64,000 nt of DNA from Promethearchaeota archaeon (lineage in GTDB: Archaea; Asgardarchaeota; Lokiarchaeia; Helarchaeales; RDOG01): the NCBI GenBank assembly GCA_011365055.1, contig RDOG01000002.1, forward strand, positions 310,001 through 374,000. The letters are read 5' to 3'. Below, in pieces: positions 8,809 to 17,419 of this stretch. Position 1 is the first letter of the stretch. Every line of letters starts with the position of its first letter. A program made the position numbers and the translations under genes. The notes beneath the pieces are model-generated. The model saw only the letters and a program-made list of their open reading frames with translations. It was not told the DNA's origin and did no database searches.

Positions 8809-11184
8809 ATGGGACCATTAAAAACGAGTGAGATGCCCATGAGTAAATCAAATGAAGTCTTAATTGTATGCGAGAAACCTACAGCTTGTAAAAAGATTGC
8901 TAAGATATTAGATGAGAATAATAAACCTAAATCTCTTAAAAAGGATAAGGTTACATTCTATAAAGCTTTTAGAAATGGATTAGAATTAAATATAGTTTCT
9001 GCGATAGGACATTTATACACTGTTGTAAAAAAAGACAAATCAAAAACTTGGGATTATCCATTTTGGGACGTGAAATGGGTTCCATCTCATGAAGTAAACA
9101 AGGCAGATAAAAGTAAAGTAGAATTTATTGAATTTATTAAAGAATTAGGAGAAAAAAGTGATTATTGTATTAATGCTTGTGATTATGATCTAGAAGGCGC
9201 AACTATTGGATATAATGTAATAAAATATTGTTTTGGTCAAAATCATGTTGATAAAGCAGCGAGAATGAAATTTAGCAATTTAACTGAACAAGAAATTATT
9301 AATTCTTACGACAATTTATTAAATAGCTTAAATTTCAATTTAATAGATGCTGGATTAACTAGGCATGAAGTTGATTATTTATATGGAATTAATCTTTCAA
9401 CAGCTTTAACAGCATCCACAAGAACTTCAGATGTTGTAAAATTTAAATTATTAAGTACTGGACGAGTTCAAGGTCCAACATTAAAATTTATTTTGGAAAA
9501 GGAAAAAAAAATCAGAAATTTCGTACCCACTCCATATTGGAAAATTCTTGGAACTATCGACATAAAAGGAAAAGAATTTGAAATTGAATATGAAAAGGCA
9601 CGAATTGACAACTTACAAGAAGCTAAAGACGTTCTAAAGGCTTGTAGAAAAAAAGATGGAATAGTCGAAAATATAGAATCTAGAACTATGACAAGACAAC
9701 CACCCATACCGTTTAATTTAAGTTCGTTACAGTCAGAAGCTTATAATCATTTTGGGTATACACCATCTAGAACGCTCAATATTGCAGAAAAATTATATTT
9801 AAGTGCACATATAAGCTATCCTCGAACTGGGAACCAAATAATTCCTGATGAAATGGATGTAAAGGCTATTATAACTCAACTAGCAACTTTAAAAGACTAT
9901 AAGGAGCCAGCGGAATATCTATTAAAAACGGGAAAAATAATCCCTACAAAAGGAAAAAAGACCGATCCTGCACATCCACCCATTCTTCCTACAACTGAAA
10001 CTCCAACATCCGAATTAAAAACGGTTGGCGAACAAAAACTATATGATTTAATTGTTACTAGGTTTTTAGCTTTATTTGCAGATCCTGCGTCAATTGAAAG
10101 TTATAAAATAATTCTTGGAGTAAATGGCAATAAATTCTTCTTGCGAAGTAAAAAAATTATCGTTCCAGGTTGGATGGATATTTATCATTATTCAAGAACA
10201 AAAGAAGTCGAGTTGCCAGATATTAAAATTGGACAAGCTTTTTCTTTAAATCTCAAAAGAGAGGATAAATTCAATCAAGGTCCATCAAAATTCAATCAAA
10301 ATTCGTTAAGAAAGAAAATGGAAGTTAATGAAATAGGTACAAAAGCAACAAGAGCTTCCATAATTGATAAATTATACAAAAGAGGATATATAATTGGAAA
10401 AAGTATAGATTTAATGGATTTAGGTTTATCAGTAACTGAAGTACTTGATAAAAATTGCCCAGAAATTACAAGTGTAGAAATGACAAGGAATTTAGAAAGA
10501 AGAATGGATGAAATTGAAGAAGCAAAAATTACGAGAGAAGATGTCTTGCTAGATGTACGAGGCCATTTGGATCCAATCCTTCAACGAATGAAAGAAAGAG
10601 AGGAAGAGATCGGGAACGAATTGGGAGAATCTGTTAAAAGAACATGGAATAAACAGAGAATTATAGGTAAATGTATTAGTTGTGATGATGGTCAATTAGT
10701 TGTTATACGATCTTTAAAAACTAAAAAGCGTTTTATTGGATGTACCAATTACAATATTTGTAATACGTGTTTAAAAACTCGTGAAGAATGCACGTGTAAA
10801 TGTGAAGCGTGCGGCCAATCAAAGGGTACTTGTGAATGTAAAGAAAAAGTATTTGTTCCTAAATGTGACACTTCCTTTCCTATAGCTCAAAAAGGAACTT
10901 TGACTCCTATTCCAGGCAAGACTTGTGCTTTTTGCGAAAGTGAATTCGGGATTAATTATCCAATGGTACAAATTTGGCTTCCAGGAGCACGAAGACCATT
11001 TAATTCTTGTATGAATTGGGTAAATCATCCAAAAAAGCCTAAAAAAGCAAAAAAAGTGAAAGAAACAGAAATAAACTTAGAAGAAGAGATTAAAAGTGGA
11101 GAAGAAGAAATTAAAAAGATGAAAGATCAAAAAAAGTCAAAAAAAATAAAAAAAAATAAAAAAACAGTAAAAAAAATAGGTTAG
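8809..11184 (+). CDS. topA: DNA topoisomerase I (type IA) with zinc fingers and Lys-rich tail
   Basis: Relaxes negatively supercoiled DNA by single-strand cleavage. Domain order: TOPRIM at about 15-140 (EVLIVCEKPTACKKIA, then the metal-binding CDYDLEG at 124-130); TGRVQGPTL at 218-226; active-site tyrosine Y337 in AHISYPRTGNQI; a Cys-rich zinc region at about 625-690 (CISC, CTNYNICNTC, CKCEACG, CECK); and a tail from about 740 made almost wholly of Lys and Glu. The translation start could instead be the ATG at 8839 (MSKSNEVLIV), which places the TOPRIM strand at the usual distance from the N-terminus and has GAGTGAG upstream. The MGPLK start is duplicated 139 bases upstream. Confidence 0.95.
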   Translation: MGPLKTSEMPMSKSNEVLIVCEKPTACKKIAKILDENNKPKSLKKDKVTFYKAFRNGLELNIVSAIGHLYTVVKKDKSKTWDYPFWDVKWVPSHEVNKADKSKVEFIEFIKELGEKSDYCINACDYDLEGATIGYNVIKYCFGQNHVDKAARMKFSNLTEQEIINSYDNLLNSLNFNLIDAGLTRHEVDYLYGINLSTALTASTRTSDVVKFKLLSTGRVQGPTLKFILEKEKKIRNFVPTPYWKILGTIDIKGKEFEIEYEKARIDNLQEAKDVLKACRKKDGIVENIESRTMTRQPPIPFNLSSLQSEAYNHFGYTPSRTLNIAEKLYLSAHISYPRTGNQIIPDEMDVKAIITQLATLKDYKEPAEYLLKTGKIIPTKGKKTDPAHPPILPTTETPTSELKTVGEQKLYDLIVTRFLALFADPASIESYKIILGVNGNKFFLRSKKIIVPGWMDIYHYSRTKEVELPDIKIGQAFSLNLKREDKFNQGPSKFNQNSLRKKMEVNEIGTKATRASIIDKLYKRGYIIGKSIDLMDLGLSVTEVLDKNCPEITSVEMTRNLERRMDEIEEAKITREDVLLDVRGHLDPILQRMKEREEEIGNELGESVKRTWNKQRIIGKCISCDDGQLVVIRSLKTKKRFIGCTNYNICNTCLKTREECTCKCEACGQSKGTCECKEKVFVPKCDTSFPIAQKGTLTPIPGKTCAFCESEFGINYPMVQIWLPGARRPFNSCMNWVNHPKKPKKAKKVKETEINLEEEIKSGEEEIKKMKDQKKSKKIKKNKKTVKKIG

Positions 11185-11325
11185 CAGAATTTTTTTGAAC
11201 AATATTTTTAAATATTTATAAAAAAAGGTTACAATACATCTTTTGATTAAATTATAATTAAAAGTTTTATTTATAAAACTTGTAAGAATTTTAAAAGTTT
11301 ATAAATAATTGGGGTGTTTTAAAGA

Positions 11326-11940
11326 ATGGATGATTATGATGAATTCGATCTACAAAGCGGTGCTAATTTAGTTCTTAAATCCTTAATAGGATTTTTCGTA
11401 GTAGCAGCTTTAGCGACCATATTTACATTGACACTGAGTTTTCAAGCAACAAATAAATTCTTTGAAGTAATTATGCAAATCATTTATTTAGGTGTACCAA
11501 TACATCCCATTTTGGTATTTGCTTTAAACGTTACATTAACGACTTTAGTATCACCAATTGCATATATTTGGGCGCAGAGTCCAGAATTAATGGGAATAAA
11601 CTTAGAGGGAGTCAATCTTGAAGCAGGATTGATTTCTTCAATAATTTGTTATATCGTTGCAGGTATAGTAGTAGGCATCATAACAAAGAAAGATTGGCTC
11701 ATGGGATTACAAGCAGGAATTATAGTTGTAGCATTAGCATATTTATTTTCATTTGCATTAGTGATTCTTTCATTAATACTAGCAAATGCTTTATTCGCAG
11801 GATTGGCGACTATTATCACTCTAGGACTTTATATTTCAGTAACCTTTGTTATGTCAATAATTACATTTCTAATTTGTGGGGTATCGGGGATCTTAGGGGG
11901 ATTTATATACCAAAGATTCCTAAAAAATCGAAATCTCTAA
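11326..11940 (+). CDS. Five-helix integral membrane protein, unknown
   Basis: 204 residues with an acidic N-terminus (MDDYDEFDLQ) and hydrophobic segments at about 18-38, 52-75, 92-115, 125-155 and 160-195. A short basic end, KNRNL, follows. GG(G)GTG lies about 12 bases before the ATG. No family motif is recognised. It overlaps the 3' end of the galactokinase-like gene by four bases (convergent). It could be a transporter-like or structural membrane protein; the sequence does not decide. Confidence 0.75.
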   Translation: MDDYDEFDLQSGANLVLKSLIGFFVVAALATIFTLTLSFQATNKFFEVIMQIIYLGVPIHPILVFALNVTLTTLVSPIAYIWAQSPELMGINLEGVNLEAGLISSIICYIVAGIVVGIITKKDWLMGLQAGIIVVALAYLFSFALVILSLILANALFAGLATIITLGLYISVTFVMSIITFLICGVSGILGGFIYQRFLKNRNL

Positions 11941-13148
11941 TAATAATTAATTTTTTTAATTGTTTCTGCCCCATTTGGAATAGAACAAGTATAGCTTTTC
12001 AATTCTAAATTAAATTGATTATAATATGCCTTTGAAATTTCCTTAAAAAGAGTATCTAGATTTTTATTTTTTAATATCGCTACTAAACTGCCCCCTTTTC
12101 CTGCACCAGTCATCCTCACACCAATAGTTTGGCTTTTTTTTCTTAAAAAATTGAAAATATAATTTAATTCTGCACAACTAACATCATAATATTTATCTAG
12201 ACTTAGATGAGATTGATACATTAATTCCCCTAATTTTTCTAAATTTTGCTCTTTTAATGCCTCTTTTGCTTCTAAAACTCTTTGGTTTTCATTAACTACG
12301 TGCTTTACTCTATTTCTAATGTTTGCAGGGGTGATTCTATTTTGATACTTGTTGAGCTCTTCAATTTTTATATCTCGCAAAGCTTGTTTATCTTTTAGGC
12401 TTTTTTGGAGGATTTTAAGACCTCTCATGCATTCTTCTTTTCGTAAATTAATAAAGGATTTAACGGAATGTGTTATATTAGAATCTAAAATTATTAATTT
12501 TAAATCATCATCTAAAGGTATAAGTAGGAATTCATTATCATAAGGAGGTCGACAATCCAAAAACATAACATGATTTTTCAATCCACACGAGGAAATAAAT
12601 TGATCCATTATGCCACAAGAGATAGCCATGTATTTTGTTTCTGCCAAATAACTAATGTTTGCTATAGTTTTTTTATCTAATTTTAAATTAAATATACTAT
12701 TAATAGTTTGAGTAAAAGCTACCTCAAAGGCTGCAGATGAGCTCAATCCACTCCCTATCGGTATATTAGAATTACATGCTGCCATAAAACCTCCAAACTG
12801 ATTGCCAGAAGTTAATAAATAATGTACTACTCCTTTTATGTAATCAATCCAATTATTGGTTTTTTCAAAATTATCAAGGTTAAATATTTGAATTTGTCCT
12901 AATTCCGAAGAATTTACAACAATAAATCTTGTTTCATTCAAGCATGCTGCAACATATACGTCCATTGAAATTGTACAAGGCAAGACATATCCTTCATTAT
13001 AATCTGTATGACCACCTATTAAATTTATTCGACCAGGGGCTCGAATTAAATGGATTTCAGAACCTTTTAAACGTGAAACTTCTTCTATATTTTCTAAAGA
13101 ATTTAATAAATGGATCAAGGAAGTTTCTCGTTCAGAAATTTCATTCAC
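11937..13148 (-). CDS. galK: Galactokinase-like GHMP sugar kinase
   Basis: Predicted to phosphorylate galactose or a related sugar at C1. Seen: the N-terminal signature APGRINLIGGHTDYNEGYVL (about 35-54), the GHMP ATP loop PIGSGLSSSAAFE (about 131-143), the catalytic-Asp region CGIMDQF, and the C-terminal MTGAGKGGSLVAI. Length 403 fits galactokinase. Oddity: the signature normally reads IGEHTDY, but the Glu that contacts the sugar is Gly here (IGGHTDY). The catalytic Asp is kept, so the enzyme should be active, but the sugar may differ. No other Leloir-pathway gene lies nearby. Confidence 0.85.
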   Translation of the reverse strand: MNEISERETSLIHLLNSLENIEEVSRLKGSEIHLIRAPGRINLIGGHTDYNEGYVLPCTISMDVYVAACLNETRFIVVNSSELGQIQIFNLDNFEKTNNWIDYIKGVVHYLLTSGNQFGGFMAACNSNIPIGSGLSSSAAFEVAFTQTINSIFNLKLDKKTIANISYLAETKYMAISCGIMDQFISSCGLKNHVMFLDCRPPYDNEFLLIPLDDDLKLIILDSNITHSVKSFINLRKEECMRGLKILQKSLKDKQALRDIKIEELNKYQNRITPANIRNRVKHVVNENQRVLEAKEALKEQNLEKLGELMYQSHLSLDKYYDVSCAELNYIFNFLRKKSQTIGVRMTGAGKGGSLVAILKNKNLDTLFKEISKAYYNQFNLELKSYTCSIPNGAETIKKINYY

Positions 13149-13209
13149 GATAAAATAAATGTTACATAAATTTTAAAATTATATTCTATATTCATCTAAA
13201 TTGAGATAA

Positions 13210-14040
13210 ATGGATCAACCTAAAACTAATTTTTGTCCATATTGTGGAGCAGATAGAACTAGTACAGGTATTTATTGTTTGCAATGTGGAAAAGAACTGC
13301 CATTATTAGATGAGGAAAAAATATTAATCAAAAAATTCGGTACTGATAAAAAGCCAAGCATGTTAGAAAGTCTAAAAGGAATGTTTTCAAACCCAGCTAA
13401 AACATTAGAACGAATATATTATTCAGAAGACGAATGGCAACCAGCTTTTATTTGGGTCGTTATTTATGGAATTTTAATGGGGTTCGCGTTATTTCTAATA
13501 ATGACTAAAACTAATTTTATTATATTTGGGAGTGATCCTACTTTAGTAGATTATATGATCCAAAATATTTTTTACTTTAAAATTTATTTAGCATTATTTG
13601 AGGGTTTTATTGCAATTATGGAATGGTTAATTTACGTAGGAATGTTCTATCTAGTACTTATTTTACTGAGAAAACATTTTAAATTGCGTAAAGTTATAAT
13701 CATTGCCGAATATGCATCTATCGCGTTAATATTTATTGGAATTTTGAATATTTTGACTGCAGTATTGGTTCCTCCAATAACTAGCACGTTAAATCTTGAT
13801 GGATTTTCATTTGATTTTGGATATAAATTGAATGAGATTTTAACTTCTAATATACTATTTATTATTTTTAATTATGCAGAGTATCCTATTGTTTTAATTT
13901 TTTGTTTTTTAATTGGAATTGGACTATATCAAGAAGAAAATTTTGAAAAAATTGATGCAGTTATTGTTGTATTGATTACGTTCATTACCTTAGACATAGC
14001 AATACCTTCAATCTTACAATTTTCAGGATTTATCATTTAA
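13210..14040 (+). CDS. Zinc-ribbon plus Yip1-like membrane protein
   Basis: 276 residues. An N-terminal zinc ribbon, FCPYCGADRTSTGIYCLQCG (8-27), is followed by a linker and a Yip1-like entry sequence (MFSNPAKTLERIYYSEDEWQPAFIWVVIYGI). About five hydrophobic helices then run from 85 to 270. In eukaryotes Yip1-domain proteins bind small GTPases on secretory membranes; prokaryotic members are mostly uncharacterised. The neighbour across a 15-base convergent gap is an Arf-like GTPase, a suggestive but unproven pairing. Domain call from sequence pattern only. Confidence 0.72.
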   Translation: MDQPKTNFCPYCGADRTSTGIYCLQCGKELPLLDEEKILIKKFGTDKKPSMLESLKGMFSNPAKTLERIYYSEDEWQPAFIWVVIYGILMGFALFLIMTKTNFIIFGSDPTLVDYMIQNIFYFKIYLALFEGFIAIMEWLIYVGMFYLVLILLRKHFKLRKVIIIAEYASIALIFIGILNILTAVLVPPITSTLNLDGFSFDFGYKLNEILTSNILFIIFNYAEYPIVLIFCFLIGIGLYQEENFEKIDAVIVVLITFITLDIAIPSILQFSGFII

Positions 14041-14055
14041 TTATGTAATCCATTA

Positions 14056-15228
14056 TTAATCTTCATCTGGATTTGAACGAATTTTCAATAATGTTTTAAA
14101 ATCATCCCGTAATCCAGAAATAAGTGGTTTCATATCTTTCATTATGTCTAATTTTTCTACAGGTTTTCTCTCAGTTATTTTAGGGGCATCTTTTACAATT
14201 AACCCAGTTGTTTGGATCCAATTTTGAAGATCTTGAATTGATTCTTCTAGATTAATTAGGCGTTTTTCTAAAGAAGCACTTAATTCAATGATCATTTTTA
14301 AAATTTTTTCAACCGTTAAGCTCAAAAATTGAACTGTTTGTCTTTCTTCTTTAGGAGTTATAGTTAAAAAATCTTTAACTTCTTTATAAATACCCTTACT
14401 AGCTCCAATCCAGTTATAAACACTATAAATAATTGTTTCATGAGAAAATTTTTCATCTTTAAAGACTTCATTTATCATTATTTTAAGAGAATCGATATTT
14501 GCTTTAATTTCAGAACTATTCCTTATATCTGGATCAACTTTGCTTAAGATAATTAGAAATTCTGGACGTTCGTTTAAGATACCGAAAACTCTTAGAATAT
14601 CTTTTAGATAAGTTAAAGATTTGTCGTATTTATTAGGATCTTGAATATCAATTACATAGATAGCAAGACATACATTGATAAAATATTTTTCTGCATTTTT
14701 TATATAATCCAATCTATATTTTTCTTGACCTCCCATGTCCCAAATATGATATTCGGTATCCAGTTTTGTAAAAACAATACGATTTGCGCCTAAAGTTGGA
14801 GAAAGATTTCTTATTAATTCAAGATTTGTATTACCTTGCAATACATTCAATAACGCGGTCTTTCCTGCATTATCAAGACCAAGTATTGATATCTTTTGAA
14901 GACCCAAAAAATCATCAAATTTAGCTTCTTTTATCATTTTAGCGATAAAAACCCAATTACTTATTTGATAAGGCTTGATACCAAGCGCTTTTAAAATATT
15001 TAATTCTTCTTTTGAAATAAATTTGTTTCCTAATTCCCCAATAGTTGAAACGCGTAAAATTTTTTTCAATTTTTCTGCCAAATTTATACTTATTCCTCTT
15101 ATATAAGTTAGATTCAAATTTAATAAATCAGGAATTCTGGTTATGTTATCGGGAATGCTAATAAAATTATTCAATTTTTCTAAAATAATAGCATCATTAA
15201 TACTTCGATCCAAAACTAGGCACCTCAA
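14056..15228 (-). CDS. Arf-like small GTPase with N-terminal helix-hairpin-helix-like and C-terminal helical domains
   Basis: 390 residues; the GTPase core occupies only about 110-290. Seen: P-loop GLDNAGKT (117-124), switch I threonine in SPTLGANR (T145), switch II DMGGQEKYR (164-172), and G4 as SKVD (229-232) rather than NKxD. This is the Arf/Arl pattern, with WDMGGQ and no C-terminal prenylation Cys. The first 100 residues hold a helix-hairpin-helix-like unit (LTYIRGISINLAEKLKKIL, then ISTIGEL-like and ALGIKPYQISNW). After 290 comes a helical, probably coiled-coil region with KMIIELSASLEKRLINLEES and an acidic end. No myristoylation-type Gly2 or lipid site is seen. Asgard archaea are known for many such GTPases; this domain order is unusual. 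Confidence 0.88.
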   Translation of the reverse strand: MRCLVLDRSINDAIILEKLNNFISIPDNITRIPDLLNLNLTYIRGISINLAEKLKKILRVSTIGELGNKFISKEELNILKALGIKPYQISNWVFIAKMIKEAKFDDFLGLQKISILGLDNAGKTALLNVLQGNTNLELIRNLSPTLGANRIVFTKLDTEYHIWDMGGQEKYRLDYIKNAEKYFINVCLAIYVIDIQDPNKYDKSLTYLKDILRVFGILNERPEFLIILSKVDPDIRNSSEIKANIDSLKIMINEVFKDEKFSHETIIYSVYNWIGASKGIYKEVKDFLTITPKEERQTVQFLSLTVEKILKMIIELSASLEKRLINLEESIQDLQNWIQTTGLIVKDAPKITERKPVEKLDIMKDMKPLISGLRDDFKTLLKIRSNPDED

Positions 15229-15346
15229 TTGATAAAATAAATATTAATAAATTTAGAATGTTCCTAAATTTAATTGTAAGCACCAAAAATTTGATATATC
15301 ATTATCATTTTTTTGATATTAAAAATCAAAAGCTAGTGTAATATAA

Positions 15347-15904
15347 ATGTCCAAAACTAAAACTAAAATGAAAGATTCAGAGAATATTAGCTCTGAAGAA
15401 AAAGAAAAATTTAAGATGAACAGATTAGCTAGTAAAGGGTTTTGGAATAAGACGTTAAATAAGTTCTGGCCTGAAAGAGTGTTACATAAACCTGCTTTTC
15501 GTTTAGAAATTGGCAAATTACCAGATATTCCCATGCCATCTAGAAATGTTTTATTTCTCGTCCTTATGGGGTTTATGGGATTTATTATTGCTGGTGGAAT
15601 TTATGATATGACGCGAACCACTATTCCTCTTAGTTATTCAAATATAGGGGGATACATTACTCCTGACTTTTTCTGGCAGGATCTCCATGAACAATTTATA
15701 ATTGAAGGAATTGGGTTTGCTATAACAATTATGATTGGATTTGGGGGCACTTATTTAATATATCATTCGACCAAGCACTTTTATCAACCCGGTTATGCAT
15801 ATGTATTCATTATAATTGGGATAGTAATGTTAATGATTTCTTTTTTCCTCGCAGAAGTTATGATCCAAGAAAAAGGGGTAAATTTTTACAGCCCAGAATT
15901 TTAA
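15347..15904 (+). CDS. OSTC/OST3-OST6-like oligosaccharyltransferase subunit
   Basis: 185 residues: a charged cytoplasmic N-terminus (1-45), an amphipathic entry (RLEIGKLPDIPMP, 52-64) and three membrane helices at about 67-86, 120-139 and 150-172. Order and motifs match human OSTC as I remember it: MPS before helix 1, IAGGIYDM at its end (OSTC ITGGIIYDV), HEQFIIEGIG at the start of helix 2 (OSTC NGQYIMEGLA), and MLMISFFLAEVMI in helix 3 (OSTC CVLLSFFMARVFM). OSTC and the membrane part of OST3/OST6 tie STT3 to partners in eukaryotes. An STT3 gene is at 1.3-6.2 kb. The thioredoxin domain of OST3/6 is absent. It is divergent from the Arf-like GTPase, with 118 bases between. Confidence 0.82.
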   Translation: MSKTKTKMKDSENISSEEKEKFKMNRLASKGFWNKTLNKFWPERVLHKPAFRLEIGKLPDIPMPSRNVLFLVLMGFMGFIIAGGIYDMTRTTIPLSYSNIGGYITPDFFWQDLHEQFIIEGIGFAITIMIGFGGTYLIYHSTKHFYQPGYAYVFIIIGIVMLMISFFLAEVMIQEKGVNFYSPEF

Positions 15905-16048
15905 AAATGTATTGAATTTTAAAAGTATTTAGTCTAAATTCTTTAAAAATTAAATTTTCAAGCAAAGGTAAAATTATTTAAATGTCAAGAATATCCCATT
16001 TATTCTAGATAGAATTTATTTTGATTTCACTTACATGTGAGGAACTCC

Positions 16049-16636
16049 ATGAATCCAAACATCAAAAAAATGGAAGAAAAGAGAAAAATTTCTGGAACTC
16101 TTTTTTCAGCAATGTTATTTGCTTTAGATGCATTCATGGGCAAGGATGGAGTCATTTCTATCTTGAGATTCGCTAATTTAGATTCTGAAGAATTCCTCGA
16201 TTTATATAATGCAAATTATCCGGCAAATAAATCAGTACCCTATGATCATTTTGCTAGATTTATGAATGCACTTAACAATATATTGGGACATGGAACAGAT
16301 GGGGAAATAATTTACCATTATGGTAAGGAATATTTAGGAATTAAATTAATTCCCTACATCTCTTCGGGTTTTGAGGCATTGATTGCTTCTTTAGAGAGTT
16401 GGTTGGGTGGTTCATGGCACATTTTAAAAAATTCTGATGACAATTATATCATCAAAATCAAAAATTCTCCTTTAATCTATTCAAAAGGATTACATAGTTG
16501 CACGTGTTACATGATTGGAGGTATTTTTTCATGCGCAATGGAACAATTAACAGGAGAAAAGTATGTTACAAAAGAAATGAAGTGCATGTCGAAAGGTGAC
16601 GAAAGTTGCCTTTTTGAAATTAAGAAAATTAAATAA
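16049..16636 (+). CDS. V4R-domain protein
   Basis: A 195-residue protein with the V4R (4-vinyl reductase) fold, a small-molecule-binding domain related to the TRAPP subunit Bet3. Seen in the second half: HGTDGEIIYHYGKEYLG, the SFEALI-like helix (SSGFEALIASLESWLGGSW), then HSCTCYMIGGIFSCAMEQL and the closing MKCMSKGDESCLFEI, giving the family's metal-type Cys set. The start is taken at ATG 16049 because GAGGAA lies eight bases upstream; an in-frame GTG at 16037 overlaps that site. The tail overlaps the convergent RadB-like gene by eight bases. No regulator or enzyme domain is fused to it. Confidence 0.82.
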   Translation: MNPNIKKMEEKRKISGTLFSAMLFALDAFMGKDGVISILRFANLDSEEFLDLYNANYPANKSVPYDHFARFMNALNNILGHGTDGEIIYHYGKEYLGIKLIPYISSGFEALIASLESWLGGSWHILKNSDDNYIIKIKNSPLIYSKGLHSCTCYMIGGIFSCAMEQLTGEKYVTKEMKCMSKGDESCLFEIKKIK

Positions 16637-17312
16637 ATCCTTCTTGTGAAATCTTAAAAATACATTTAATTCCTAATGATTTTTTATCAAAGGTTTTTTT
16701 TAAAATGCTGATCCTTGCTCCTTTTTCCTCTGAATGTGTTAAGAATTTTACTTCCATATCAGACCAATGATCAAATATTTTTTTACTTAATGGAGTAGTT
16801 ACATTATCAGGATTGGCTAAATCAGCTCGAACTTGATTTACTATCACGACCATTAACTTGTTTTTCGTTGATAGGTCTTTTAATTGCGCAACTTGTTGAT
16901 TAAGCATCTTATTCAATCTTATTCCTTTTGGTTTTTTTGCGATTTCAGCTCGATAATAAGAGATAATATCATCAATAACGATTAATTTGATATCATCATT
17001 TATGAAATTAGAGAGATTATCTATTAATCTATTTTGTTCATCAAAGCTTTTAGGATTTGAAAATAAAATTAAAGATGATAATTTATCAAACAATGATCCA
17101 CTAATTTGTTTTAAGCGATTTACCGAATATAATGAAATTGTATCAATGTATAGAGATTTAAACCCTTGTTTTGCTAATAAAAATGCAATTTGTAAGCAAA
17201 ACGTGGATTTTCCAGAACCTGCTATACCATATAAATGAATAACTTTATTTAAAGGAAAATCATCCAAATCAAGAATCTCACGAATTTTTGGATTATCTAT
17301 TTTTATGCTCAT
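16629..17312 (-). CDS. radB: RadB-like RecA-superfamily ATPase
   Basis: 227 residues, the size of archaeal RadB, a RadA paralogue without the N-terminal HhH domain. Seen: Walker A GIAGSGKST (29-37), the following helix FCLQIAFLLA, YIDTISLYSVNRL, Walker B LIVIDDIIS (110-118), and a downstream NQVRADL motif resembling the RadA L1-L2 region. RadB modulates homologous recombination in Euryarchaeota; that role is inferred here. A KaiC-like ATPase is the main alternative, but the short single domain and NQV motif favour RadB. Confidence 0.82.
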   Translation of the reverse strand: MSIKIDNPKIREILDLDDFPLNKVIHLYGIAGSGKSTFCLQIAFLLAKQGFKSLYIDTISLYSVNRLKQISGSLFDKLSSLILFSNPKSFDEQNRLIDNLSNFINDDIKLIVIDDIISYYRAEIAKKPKGIRLNKMLNQQVAQLKDLSTKNKLMVVIVNQVRADLANPDNVTTPLSKKIFDHWSDMEVKFLTHSEEKGARISILKKTFDKKSLGIKCIFKISQEGFI

Positions 17313-17419
17313 TTTAATTTACACGGTAAAATCTTTTTGATTTATTTATATTCATGATTATTTTCAGATTAAATCAAATATAAATAATTCTAAATTCTAT
17401 TATTAATTGGTGTAATTTT

